From: Thalassoglobus sp. JC818
Lineage (GTDB): Bacteria; Planctomycetota; Planctomycetia; Planctomycetales; Planctomycetaceae
NCBI RefSeq assembly: GCF_040717535.1
Contig: NZ_JBFEFI010000001.1
Coordinates: forward strand, 1,197,986 to 1,261,985
Reading direction: 5' to 3'
DNA length: 64,000 nucleotides
Shown here: positions 25,921 through 34,575 of the stretch, in pieces
How positions within the stretch are numbered: the first letter of the stretch is position 1
Layout of the letters: each line of letters starts with the position of its first letter
Program-made: the position numbers and the translations under genes
The notes under the pieces: model-generated
Told to the model about the DNA's origin: nothing
What the model saw: the letters and a program-made list of their open reading frames with translations, nothing else
Databases searched by the model: none

Positions 25921-26397
25921 GTGACAAAAAAAGAAATCGTCAAGACAATCTCTGAAGAGTGTGGTCTGACTCAACTGAAAACTAAAGAGATCGTTCAGAA
26001 GACTTTCGAAGCGATCATCGACACTCTCGTCACGGAGGGACGCATCGAACTGCGTAACTTCGGAGTGTTTGAGGTGAAAAAGCGTGCCGCAAGAAAGGCA
26101 CGAAACCCTCGATCCGGCGAGCGAGTGGATGTTCCCGAGAAGTTTGTCGTGACATTCAAACCGGGAAAGGAGATGGAGGAAAGAGTCCTGTTGCTCCAGG
26201 AACAATCGGCTCAAGCTGCACAACAGAGTTCTGATCCACAGAATTCCGCAGCTGAGCAAAGTGCCCCACAACAGCCTCAACTGAATCCTCCGCCTGCACC
26301 GCAGGCTCCTCCAATTTCACCGACTGAGAATTCACAACCCACGAACTCACCAACACATACTCAACCTTCGAATTCCTATCCTCCACCCGGAGGTTAA
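25921..26397 (+). CDS. HU/IHF-family DNA-binding protein with long C-terminal tail
   Basis: 158 aa. Residues 1-95 form a complete HU/IHF domain: [65 protein letters not shown]. Residues 96-158 are a low-complexity Gln/Pro/Ser tail ([17 protein letters not shown]), unlike classic HU of about 90 aa. The tail may modulate DNA compaction or partner binding; its role is unknown. It starts with GTG 25921 after GGAGAG. Confidence 0.93.
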   Translation: MTKKEIVKTISEECGLTQLKTKEIVQKTFEAIIDTLVTEGRIELRNFGVFEVKKRAARKARNPRSGERVDVPEKFVVTFKPGKEMEERVLLLQEQSAQAAQQSSDPQNSAAEQSAPQQPQLNPPPAPQAPPISPTENSQPTNSPTHTQPSNSYPPPGG

Positions 26398-26581
26398 CTT
26401 CAGCATCGTTGCGACGATCCTGAGTTAATGGGAAATCGATTGATAGTGGCAGAATGAACGCTGCCAATTCCCGATGACGATGACAGGATTGTCGCCACCT
26501 CCCCCTCACCGGAGTTCGGTGACGACAATTGACACTCCCCGAAGCCTCAAGATGAGTCATGCGGAGTCAAGGAGGATACCG

Positions 26582-26800
26582 ATGCGGAAACTATTGCTGC
26601 TTCTTGCTTTAACGGCCACTTTGACGGCATCGTCCGGCTGCGTCGTTCCGATCTGGAGTGCCACTCCCGACGTCAGAACGAAACAACTGATTTATCAATC
26701 AGAAAACTATCGCCACATTCCAAACATCTGGGAACGAATCTGGTTTCTTGATATGCCAGACACCGGCACCCCATACCGAACACACGGCGGCGTGATCTAA
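26582..26800 (+). CDS. Small lipoprotein
   Basis: A 72-aa protein with a lipoprotein signal (MRKLLLLLALTATLTASSGC; lipid-carrying Cys at 20) and a short mature part, IYQSENYRHIPNIWERIWFL, DMPDTGTPYRTHGGVI. AAGGAGG lies 6 nt before the ATG; the in-frame extension to 26474 is therefore unlikely. The Trp/Arg-rich WERIWFLD…PYRTHGGVI tail is, from memory, a recurrent planctomycete motif. Function unknown. It follows the HU gene and may share its transcript. Confidence 0.82.
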   Translation: MRKLLLLLALTATLTASSGCVVPIWSATPDVRTKQLIYQSENYRHIPNIWERIWFLDMPDTGTPYRTHGGVI

Positions 26801-26812
26801 AACGCCAGCCAA

Positions 26813-26862
26813 AGCTGTTCCTGCCCGCAAAGCGGTTCGCCAGAACAACTTTCGTTTTGCTT
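26813..26862 (+). terminator. Probable terminator after the small lipoprotein
   Basis: AGCTGTTC (26813) pairs with GAACAACT (26843) with one mismatch, with a CCGC-AAA-GCGG hairpin inside and a T-rich stretch (TTCGTTTTGCTTTT) after it. Confidence 0.55.
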
Positions 26863-27547
26863 TTCAGAGCATCATGGAACTGTCAGTGCGAATTCACGCG
26901 GGCAATCGGGACGAAATCCAGATCGAGCCTATTCGGCGAGTGAAATCTGCTCGTGAGACGGGTCTCAATCATCGCGGGCAACCGGTTCGTCCTCCTTGCT
27001 TCAAACTCACGTTTGTTTCCGCGAGAGTGAAGCTTCGGTCATCGTGTATCCAACGGCCTCAGCCAGTCATTCACTAGGCTGGCGAGGCTACATGGCCGCA
27101 GGTTTTCACCATTCATCCAGTGCGGACAAACTCTCCAGCGCTCTGCCGCGCGGCCAATTCTTCCCGACTCTCTTCTCTTCGCACGAGTCATGCATTGCTC
27201 AATGTCACTTGGGCGAGCTTAGACATCACGCCGGGCAGGTCATTAACTCCACTGAGGCGATGACGCGACCTGACCGAGACTGACTCCCACCACATCCGCA
27301 GAATGTCATCTCATTTCTGATGTCTAGATGTTGGTGTCTGTTGGGAAGCAGCCGCGGTTTCTCACCGTGAGACTCTTCGTTTCTCTCTCCCGCCGTGGTT
27401 CGATCTGTCTCGAAAAGAATGTCTGTCGTCTTCATGGGCGTCGCTGGAGATTCGTCGCTGAGTCCTGTACCCTCACGGTACAATCGCTGTGATTCGAGTG
27501 ATCATTTCCATATCCCCAGCTCTACTTCACATCTTAAGAGAGAGACG
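26863..27547 (+). other. Gene-free stretch
   Basis: Nearly 700 bp with only short, non-protein-like frames on both strands. I see no repeat, RNA gene or strong hairpin. The downstream part presumably carries the promoter and leader of the large secreted protein. Confidence 0.5.
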
Positions 27548-29062
27548 ATGATCAAGTTGCACTTGAACAGGAATGCGCTTGCAAGGAATGCTCAATTACT
27601 TCTCACTATTACCTCAGTAGCAGTCTTCTCCTTCGCTGCAAATCGCGAATTGTCGGCGGAACAGAATCTGACTTCTCTGCTGAGCAAGTTGCCTGAGAGT
27701 ACGAACTCTATCATCGCTGTGGATGCAGACCGACTGCGAAACAGCCCGCTCGGAAAACAGGAAAACTGGGAAGCAGCGAACGAAGCTGCATATGTGAACT
27801 CTCCGTTTTTGATGCCACCAGAAAGCGACCTGTTCATCCTCGCTTCGCAAATTAACCCAGACGCCGATTTCCGACAGAACTGGGAAATCGCCGTGATGAG
27901 TTTGAGTGAACCAATCAGCAGCCGTTCGATTGCCCGCTCTGAAGGCGGACAGATCGATGACATCTCAGGAGTCTCAGCTGTTCTGTCTCCAAGCAATTCG
28001 TACTTCCTGAATTTCGCCGACGACCTGCTCGCAGTCGTCTCTCCGGCGAACCGACAGTCAGTCAGTCGATGGGCAGATGCTGTGAAAGCTGGGACAACAG
28101 GAGACCTTAACTCCTATCTTCTTGACTCTGCGAATCAGCTGTTGGGCGACTCACAAATCGTTCTCGTGATGGACCTCGAAAACGCGGTCAACCCCTTCCG
28201 ACTGAAGCAGAATCTTTCACAGTCAGAGTTTGTGAAAGGAAACGCACAGAAAGAAGCAGAGTGGCAGCAGCTGATTCAAACACTCAAGGGAATCGCGTTG
28301 ACGGTCCAAGTTGATACCGCCATCCACGGCAAGCTGCACATCGACTTCGGGACCAGCCCTTCCGTTCTGGGAAGCGACGCAAAAGACGCTGTCATCACCG
28401 CATTGAACAACTTCGGACTTGGCCTCGAAAGCATGTCCGACTGGACTCTCGACCAGAGCGGCAATCAGCTCCGCCTCGAAGGAGAGCTGACGAAATCTGA
28501 CTTGCGTCAGATCATGAGTCTCATCCAGCACCCAAGTGCAAACTTCTCGCTGTTGAAAGATCAACAGCCTGCTGGAGAAAACGACGGCGACAAAGTTGTG
28601 GAAGCTTCGAAGCAGTATTTCCAATCGGTCGACACACTGCTCAACGACCTCGAGCACGCTTTCCGAACAAATCGTGATGCTCGTGACTCGTATCCTCGAA
28701 CTTACATGCAGCGATACGCAAAGAGAATCGACAACTTGCCAATTCTGAACGTCGACAACGATTTGATCAACTACGGCTTGAAAGTCGCTGAAACTCTTCG
28801 CAGCGTTTCTGTCACACAGGGGAACGCCAATATCGAAGGCGGCGTCGCAACCAGTGGAGTCACTTCCGGTTTCACCAGCAATGGCTACGGATACGGCGTC
28901 AGTTACAGCTCTGCTCGATACGCACAGCAGAGAAAGAACTATCTCAACCGACAAGCTCAAGCTGGCGCCAAAGAAACACGGTTCAGCTCATGGGCAGACA
29001 TTCAGGACGCCACAGCCCAGATTCGTGTGGAAATGACACAGAAGTACAAGACCGAGTTCTAA
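27548..29062 (+). CDS. Large secreted protein of unknown function
   Basis: 504 aa from ATG 27548, with AGAGAG upstream; the open frame extends 51 codons further but lacks protein character. An N-terminal signal/anchor (LLLTITSVAVFSFAANRELSA) leads to a domain beginning LTSLLSKLPESTNSIIAVDA, a form seen in planctomycete proteins with a DUF3352-like opening about a substrate-independent 'VDADRL' strand. The C-terminus has a Gly/Ser/Tyr-rich stretch (SGFTSNGYGYGVSYSSARYA). It is predicted periplasmic; function unknown. A strong hairpin follows. Confidence 0.82.
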   Translation: MIKLHLNRNALARNAQLLLTITSVAVFSFAANRELSAEQNLTSLLSKLPESTNSIIAVDADRLRNSPLGKQENWEAANEAAYVNSPFLMPPESDLFILASQINPDADFRQNWEIAVMSLSEPISSRSIARSEGGQIDDISGVSAVLSPSNSYFLNFADDLLAVVSPANRQSVSRWADAVKAGTTGDLNSYLLDSANQLLGDSQIVLVMDLENAVNPFRLKQNLSQSEFVKGNAQKEAEWQQLIQTLKGIALTVQVDTAIHGKLHIDFGTSPSVLGSDAKDAVITALNNFGLGLESMSDWTLDQSGNQLRLEGELTKSDLRQIMSLIQHPSANFSLLKDQQPAGENDGDKVVEASKQYFQSVDTLLNDLEHAFRTNRDARDSYPRTYMQRYAKRIDNLPILNVDNDLINYGLKVAETLRSVSVTQGNANIEGGVATSGVTSGFTSNGYGYGVSYSSARYAQQRKNYLNRQAQAGAKETRFSSWADIQDATAQIRVEMTQKYKTEF

Positions 29063-29144
29063 TCGGTTCGCATGCCTTCTGAAAACTGTGACTCCGTCCT
29101 TCGAAAATGTTCGGTCTCACAGACTTCAAAAAGCAACTGCCAGC

Positions 29145-29182
29145 AAAGAGCCGCGAACGTTGACCGATGTTCGTGGCTCTTT
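29145..29182 (+). terminator. Long hairpin, likely terminator
   Basis: AAAGAGCCGCGAAC (29145-29158) pairs with GTTCGTGGCTCTTT (29169-29182) over 14 bp with one G-T wobble and a 10-nt loop. The 3' arm ends in TTT but no longer U-run follows. It lies between the large secreted protein and the esterase. Confidence 0.6.
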
Positions 29183-29271
29183 CTCACAATGGGCGTGGTC
29201 CCGCCGAAATCGATTTCTACTGACTCCAACTTCTGGCCGCCCTTCGCGAACAGGCTCCAAGATTAAATCCG

Positions 29272-29997
29272 ATGACCGATCCTGAACTCTCCCAGAGTTT
29301 CGTTCAGAGTTCCGCGATTGCCCCTGGTCGAGCGATCTGGGAGCTTGCACCCCCACAGGCTTCGCCTTCCACTGCGGTGATCTTCCTCGATGCGGAAATC
29401 TATCTGCAAAGCGTCAACGTGGTCGAATGCATTCGCCAGCTCAGTCTTGATTCGACATTGCCAAACTTCACGACATTTTTTGTGTCCAACCATGGACAGG
29501 CGGCTCGTAGTGTAGACTTCGTCTGCAACCCGGAATACGCAGCTTTCCTCACTCAGGATCTCATCCCGGACATTCTCCAGCGACACGAGTCGATCGATCC
29601 GCAACAGCTGATTCTTGTCGGTCTCAGCCTGTCTGGATTGGCCGCACTTCACGCGAGCCTGCTCTATCCTGACTGGTTCCAGGCGACCATTTGCCAATCC
29701 CCATCGATGTGGTGGAAGAACGAAGCCTTCCTCGAACGAATCACTCCTGCGACCAAGCGTCACGGAAAGTACTGGATCAGCGTGGGAGATCAGGAAACAG
29801 AGGAAGATGTTGATCACTCCTCAGCCAACCTCCACCAGCAGACCAGCCAACTCGACAGCTGTCGTCGAACTGCTGACAAAATGAAGGAATTCGGCTACCG
29901 TGTCCGCTTTGAGATTTTTTCCGGAGGGCACGATGGCCCGAGTTGGTCCGAGGATCTGCTGCGAGCGCTTCCATGGGCATTGTCTCAGCCAGAATGA
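29272..29997 (+). CDS. Alpha/beta-hydrolase esterase (esterase D/Fes-like)
   Basis: A 241-aa cytoplasmic-looking protein of the putative esterase (PF00756-like) fold. The nucleophile elbow is LVGLSLSG (S119), followed by LAALHASLLYPDWFQ and SPSMWW, common in this family. The acid is probably in SVGDQETEEDVDH, and the histidine in GGHDGPSW. Family members include siderophore and carbohydrate esterases, so the substrate is open. There is no obvious partner gene. The region after it (29998-30309) has no gene. Confidence 0.88.
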   Translation: MTDPELSQSFVQSSAIAPGRAIWELAPPQASPSTAVIFLDAEIYLQSVNVVECIRQLSLDSTLPNFTTFFVSNHGQAARSVDFVCNPEYAAFLTQDLIPDILQRHESIDPQQLILVGLSLSGLAALHASLLYPDWFQATICQSPSMWWKNEAFLERITPATKRHGKYWISVGDQETEEDVDHSSANLHQQTSQLDSCRRTADKMKEFGYRVRFEIFSGGHDGPSWSEDLLRALPWALSQPE

Positions 29998-30309
29998 CAC
30001 TCTGAACCGTTTTTCCTCGTGACGGGTCTCTGTTTCGTCTGTGAACTTGCGAGTGACAGCCGAGAATGCAAGTTTCTGTGCTGTTGATTGCAGTGCCGAC
30101 ACTCTTTAGAACTCGCCTAGCAAGCTCCTTTGACTCGATGATTGTTCCGGAACTCGTCCACAGTCACAATGTGGTCACACCTTCGAAGAATCAACCAGCA
30201 CCCGATTGCAGGAACTCGTTGCCGGTAAACATGTTGCCAGCTGAATCGTTGTCCTGAGCACCTTATTGTCTCGCCCTGCGTGAGATCGCGAAGACCATCA
30301 AAAACTCCT

Positions 30310-33300
30310 ATGTCTGAACTCCCAAAGCTTTACGATCCCCAATCCGCTCAAAACTCGTGGTTTCCGTTTTGGGAACAACGAGGCGACTTCAATGCCGATC
30401 CGACACCGGACAAGGATTCGCACACGATCATGATCCCGCTCCCCAATGTCACCGGAGCGCTACATATGGGTCATGCATTGAACGGGACCTGTCAGGATCT
30501 CATCACACGATGGAGACGCATGCAGGGTTTCGAAGCACTCTGGATGCCGGGCACCGATCACGCTGGGATTGCAACACAAGCTGTCGTCGAGCGGCGAATG
30601 CTCGAAGAAGAAGGCCTGACCCGGCACGATGTCGGCCGCGAGGCACTCGTTAATCGCATCTGGCGGTGGAAAGACGCTTACGAGAAACGCATTATCTCGC
30701 AGCAGAAGTCACTCGGAGCAAGCTGTGACTGGAGACGGCTGCGATTCACCCTCGACGAAGTCTGTGCCAAGGCAGTCCGACGAACATTCTTCAAGATGTT
30801 TCGCGACGGACTCATTTATCGCGGGAAGCGACTCGTCAACTGGGATGTTCACCTTCAAACCGCTGTTGCAGATGATGAGGTCTTCGAAGAAGAGATCGAC
30901 GGCTACTTCTGGACGTTCAACTACCCTGTCGTCGATGCCGAAGGCAATCCCACAGGTGAGTTGATTCACTATTCGACGACCCGCCCCGAAACCATGCTCG
31001 GCGACACCGCAGTCTGTGTGCACCCGACGGATGAACGGTACACGTCACTCATCGGGAAACACGTCAAAATTCCTGTCAATGGCCGGGTGATTCCGATCAT
31101 CGCTGATGCACTTCTGGCAGACAAAGAAAAGGGAACCGGGGCAGTCAAAGTGACGCCCGCACACGATCCCAACGACTACGCCTGCTATCTCCGGAATCCG
31201 GAAATTGGCGTGATCAACATCCTCAACCCGGACGGAACCCTCAACGAAAACGGAGGAGAATGGGAAGGGATGGATCGCCTTGAGGCACGTCATCACGTCA
31301 TCGAACGGATGGGCGAACTCAGTCACTTCGAAGGCGTCGAAGATCGAAAGATCCCTCTCAAGCACAGCGACCGCTCCAAAACCCCGGTGGAGCCGTACCT
31401 GTCGGATCAGTGGTTCGTGCGGATGACCGACGACGAAGACGGCAAGCCAGGCTTGGCTCAGAAAGCCATCGACGCGGTCGACGATGGTCGCGTTCGGTTC
31501 TTCCCGTCTCGTTACGCCAAAACGTACACCGACTGGCTGGCCGAAAAACGGGACTGGTGCATCAGCCGTCAGTTGTGGTGGGGACATCGCATTCCCATCT
31601 GGACGGCAGTACTCAGAGTCGGTGGAGTTGGTGAAAGAGAAATCTCAGAGAATGCGACTAGAGTCGCACAAGAGACAGGCCCTCTACTTGCGACTTTTAT
31701 GGCTGCAAATGGAGTGAGTCCCGATGAGTTTGAGGTCAAATTCAACTCAGGATCCGTTCAAATCTGTGCCGGTTCGAAGAACGCTGAGGCAGCGTTGACG
31801 ACTCTTGCGGAGTACGAACAATGTAGCGATTTGGAAACTAATCAACCGGAAGCTGGAAAGGATGAAGCGTTCCGCCTTTGCACTGGTTGTTTCTATCACC
31901 TTCAGCAAGACCCCGACGTTCTTGACACCTGGTTTTCTTCGGCATTGTGGCCGCATGCCACTCTCGGCTGGCCGGATCGGGAACACAATCCGCCGCTCGA
32001 TGAATCGGAAGTCGCCAAGCAGACGAACTTAGCCCCGGATGAGTCATCCGGGGCTAAGAAAAACGCTGTTCTCGATTACTTCTACCCGGGCAGTGTTCTG
32101 ATCACGTCGCGAGATATCATCACGTTGTGGGTCGCGCGAATGGTTCTGACCGGCCTGTACAACATGGACGATATTCCGTTCCGACATGTGCATGTTCATC
32201 CGAAGATTCTGGACGGCTTCGGCCAGACGATGTCCAAATCGAAGGGAAACGGAGTCGATCCGGTCGACCTGATTGGAAAGTACGGCGCCGATGCTGTCCG
32301 TTTCACCATCGCTTCGTTTGCAGGTGAAACGCAAGATGTGCGGCTGCCGATCAGCTACGAATGCCCACACTGTGAAGAGATGATTTCTCCGAAACAGTAT
32401 CGGCTGGAGACGAGTTCTATCGTTGTTCCGAGCACTCTCAACGGAGAGTTTCCCGTTCCTCAGGGGGCTCCGAAACCGACGATGGTCTGCACGAACAAAA
32501 AGTGCAAGAAGGAAAGTCAGTTCACCACGCCGCTGTATGATCCCGATCCCGATGTTCCAGTCGCGAAGATGGTCAGTGAGCGTTTCGAATACGGCCGCAA
32601 CTTCTGCAACAAGTTCTGGAACGCCGCTCGATTCGCAATCATGAATCTCGAAGCCAGCGACAACGGCCCAGCTTACAGCCCGGCCGAAGTCACGGACGAT
32701 CAACTACAGCTTGAAGATCGATGGATTCTCTCGCGACTTTCCACAGTCGCCAATCAGTTGGATGAATACCTCGGTCGCTACCAGTTCGATGCGGCGACGC
32801 GTGCCACTCGTGACTTTACATGGAACGAGTTCTGCGACTGGTATCTCGAAATGATCAAGCCGCGACTTCGAAACGAAGATCAACGAGCTGTCGCTCAGCG
32901 AGTCTTGCTAGTCGTCCTCGACTCGCTCGTCAGACTTCTACAACCATTCACTCCGTTCATCTGTGAAGAGCTCTGGCAACGACTCAAAGAAATTGCCCCC
33001 GAACGAGCACTGCCAGTCGGAGAGGATTCTGCTGGCGGCAAAGTTCTCGAAGTCCGCCCGGTCGCTGATGCTTGTATCGTCGCCTCATGGCCGAAGGTTC
33101 CGACAGCCTGGCAGGATGCAGCATTGGAGAAGCGTTTCGAACGGCTCCAAGACACAATCGTCGCTGTGCGTAACGTTCGCGCGGTTTACAGCATCCCACC
33201 GGGGACATCTGTGAAACTGCGAATGCGTGCCAGTGCAGACGTCGCCAACGACATGGAATCAGTTTCCTCGCAGTTCGACAATCTCGCCAAAGCAGTGTTG

Positions 33301-33594
33301 GAGGCAGCGGGCGCCGATGTGGAACGCCCCAAAGGAGCGGCCAGCTTTTCACTGGGTGACGCCGACGGATTTATTCCACTCGAAGGTCTGATCGACACCG
33401 AGGAAGAACTCAGTCGTCAACAGAAGAAAGCTGAAGAGATCCGCAAGCACATCAAAGGTGCAGAATCCAAGCTTGCGAACGAAAACTTCACCAGCCGTGC
33501 TCCTGAACAAGTCGTTAACGACGTTCGTGAAACTCTGGAGAGCAACAAAAAGCAATTGGAAAGCATCGAAGAGATCATTCGCGACCTAAGTTAG
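30310..33594 (+). CDS. valS: Valyl-tRNA synthetase, unusually long
   Basis: 1094 aa, against the usual 880-950. Class I motifs: HMGH in PNVTGALHMGHALNGT and TMSKSKGN. The editing domain has TTRPETMLGDTAVCVHP. Three extra parts are visible: roughly 60 extra residues between WGHRIPIW and QDPDVLDTWFSS (31600-31900) with AT-richer codons (AGA, CTA, AGT) unlike the rest; a 31-bp perfect palindrome at 32028-32058 giving TNLAPDESSGAKK before LDYFYPGSVL; and a Cys-pair insert (CPHC…CTNKKC, about 685-740), probably a zinc ribbon. The C-terminus has the usual coiled tRNA arm. ATG 30310 is preferred over 30280. Confidence 0.96.
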   Translation: MSELPKLYDPQSAQNSWFPFWEQRGDFNADPTPDKDSHTIMIPLPNVTGALHMGHALNGTCQDLITRWRRMQGFEALWMPGTDHAGIATQAVVERRMLEEEGLTRHDVGREALVNRIWRWKDAYEKRIISQQKSLGASCDWRRLRFTLDEVCAKAVRRTFFKMFRDGLIYRGKRLVNWDVHLQTAVADDEVFEEEIDGYFWTFNYPVVDAEGNPTGELIHYSTTRPETMLGDTAVCVHPTDERYTSLIGKHVKIPVNGRVIPIIADALLADKEKGTGAVKVTPAHDPNDYACYLRNPEIGVINILNPDGTLNENGGEWEGMDRLEARHHVIERMGELSHFEGVEDRKIPLKHSDRSKTPVEPYLSDQWFVRMTDDEDGKPGLAQKAIDAVDDGRVRFFPSRYAKTYTDWLAEKRDWCISRQLWWGHRIPIWTAVLRVGGVGEREISENATRVAQETGPLLATFMAANGVSPDEFEVKFNSGSVQICAGSKNAEAALTTLAEYEQCSDLETNQPEAGKDEAFRLCTGCFYHLQQDPDVLDTWFSSALWPHATLGWPDREHNPPLDESEVAKQTNLAPDESSGAKKNAVLDYFYPGSVLITSRDIITLWVARMVLTGLYNMDDIPFRHVHVHPKILDGFGQTMSKSKGNGVDPVDLIGKYGADAVRFTIASFAGETQDVRLPISYECPHCEEMISPKQYRLETSSIVVPSTLNGEFPVPQGAPKPTMVCTNKKCKKESQFTTPLYDPDPDVPVAKMVSERFEYGRNFCNKFWNAARFAIMNLEASDNGPAYSPAEVTDDQLQLEDRWILSRLSTVANQLDEYLGRYQFDAATRATRDFTWNEFCDWYLEMIKPRLRNEDQRAVAQRVLLVVLDSLVRLLQPFTPFICEELWQRLKEIAPERALPVGEDSAGGKVLEVRPVADACIVASWPKVPTAWQDAALEKRFERLQDTIVAVRNVRAVYSIPPGTSVKLRMRASADVANDMESVSSQFDNLAKAVLEAAGADVERPKGAASFSLGDADGFIPLEGLIDTEEELSRQQKKAEEIRKHIKGAESKLANENFTSRAPEQVVNDVRETLESNKKQLESIEEIIRDLS
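32028..32058. repeat. Perfect palindrome inside valS
   Basis: Arms CTTAGCCCCGGATGA (32028-32042) and TCATCCGGGGCTAAG (32044-32058) are exact reverse complements around one G. It is in frame and encodes about 10 residues absent from ordinary ValRS, between the DTWFSSALWP region and FYPGSVL. Its GC-rich core and self-complementarity mark it as a palindromic unit inserted in a coding sequence. Confidence 0.9.
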
Positions 33595-33600
33595 GTCGCG
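33580..33600. repeat. Perfect palindrome spanning the valS stop codon
   Basis: CGCGACCTAA-G-TTAGGTCGCG; the TAG stop (33592-33594) is inside the right arm. It could form a hairpin in the mRNA end ahead of the main terminator. Confidence 0.8.
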
Positions 33601-33630
33601 CTTCGTTTCCGCAAAGTTGAAAAACAACTA

Positions 33631-33668
33631 CTCGGACTGATCTTACGTGATCAGCCCGAGTTTTTTTT
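33631..33668 (+). terminator. Rho-independent terminator of valS
   Basis: CTCGG-A-CTGATC pairs with GATCAG-C-CCGAG (11 pairs, one mismatch) around a TTACGT loop and is followed directly by eight T. Confidence 0.94.
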
Positions 33669-33684
33669 CAACCGTCGTTGGGTG

Positions 33685-34395
33685 TCATTGACCAATCAAC
33701 TTCAGCGATGCTTCCGCGAATCGCTTTCCGAGAATTTTGTAGCCTTCGGCGGAATAGTGAAGATCGTTCGTGATCGGTTTCCCAGCCCGGTTCACTCCGT
33801 CGTTGAGGTCGTCCGTATTCACCCAGGCGAAATCGCCGTCGGAATCAGCTACGGCGACCTGAATGTCGCGAACTCTTGTCCAGTCCGGGGCACGTTTGTT
33901 GTCGAGGTCATTGTCACTCAGTCTTCCAATGACAAAGTGAATGTCGTCTCGTCCGAGGTCCTCTTCGAGTTGCTGATGAAGCCCCAACAGGCTTTCGCGA
34001 TAAACATCGCCCCATCCCATTCGGGCATCACGTTCCCCCTGCATCCAGATAAACGTGACGGACGCTAATTCCTCGTTTTCGATGGCCGGTTTGACCTTAC
34101 TCATCAAGCGGTCATACAGATCCCCGGTCGACTCAGGCGCTTTGCCCTCTGGGGATTTCCATTTTCGGTACCACCTTTGAATGGGCTGTCCGCCCTGAGC
34201 ATCCTGAACAACGATGACGTTCTCAGCTCCGAGCGCTTCTTCGACCGTTGGCGTGAACGCCTCATCAGGTCGATGTCCCTGCATGTTTGACTGTCCAGAA
34301 AGGATGAACAGGTGCTTTTCACCCGCCTGAGTGCGATCGGCAGTCGCAGTCAGAAACACGGATACGAACAGCAGGCTTGCGACGATTTCTCTCAT
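33685..34395 (-). CDS. SASA-type carbohydrate esterase (sialate O-acetylesterase-like)
   Basis: A 236-aa exported SGNH-like hydrolase from ATG 34395. A signal peptide (IVASLLFVSVFLTATADRTQA) is followed by HLFILSGQSNMQGHRP with the catalytic Ser (S36). TFIWMQGERDARMGW is the family's WxQGExD block, and NDLHYSAEGYKILGKRFAEA holds the catalytic Asp-x-x-His. It probably deacetylates acetylated polysaccharide in the periplasm or outside, in line with the saccharolytic lifestyle of planctomycetes. Confidence 0.92.
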   Translation of the reverse strand: MREIVASLLFVSVFLTATADRTQAGEKHLFILSGQSNMQGHRPDEAFTPTVEEALGAENVIVVQDAQGGQPIQRWYRKWKSPEGKAPESTGDLYDRLMSKVKPAIENEELASVTFIWMQGERDARMGWGDVYRESLLGLHQQLEEDLGRDDIHFVIGRLSDNDLDNKRAPDWTRVRDIQVAVADSDGDFAWVNTDDLNDGVNRAGKPITNDLHYSAEGYKILGKRFAEASLKLIGQ

Positions 34396-34575
34396 GAGCG
34401 CAGTTCTTTCGTAGAATGAATTCGATCGACGAAGAATGATCACTGCGGGGACGCCCAGAAACGCATCGGTGGATGATGCTTCACGATCAATGATGTGAAG
34501 TCATTCCCGAGATCGGACGATCCGCGACACTGAAAGGATCGCATAATCGATCGCTGATTTCTGCGCTCAAGCGGG

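Noticed and set aside
28223..28960. 245-codon minus-strand frame within the large secreted protein
   Set aside because: Val/Ser/Cys-rich antisense shadow; the plus frame has the signal peptide and ribosome site.
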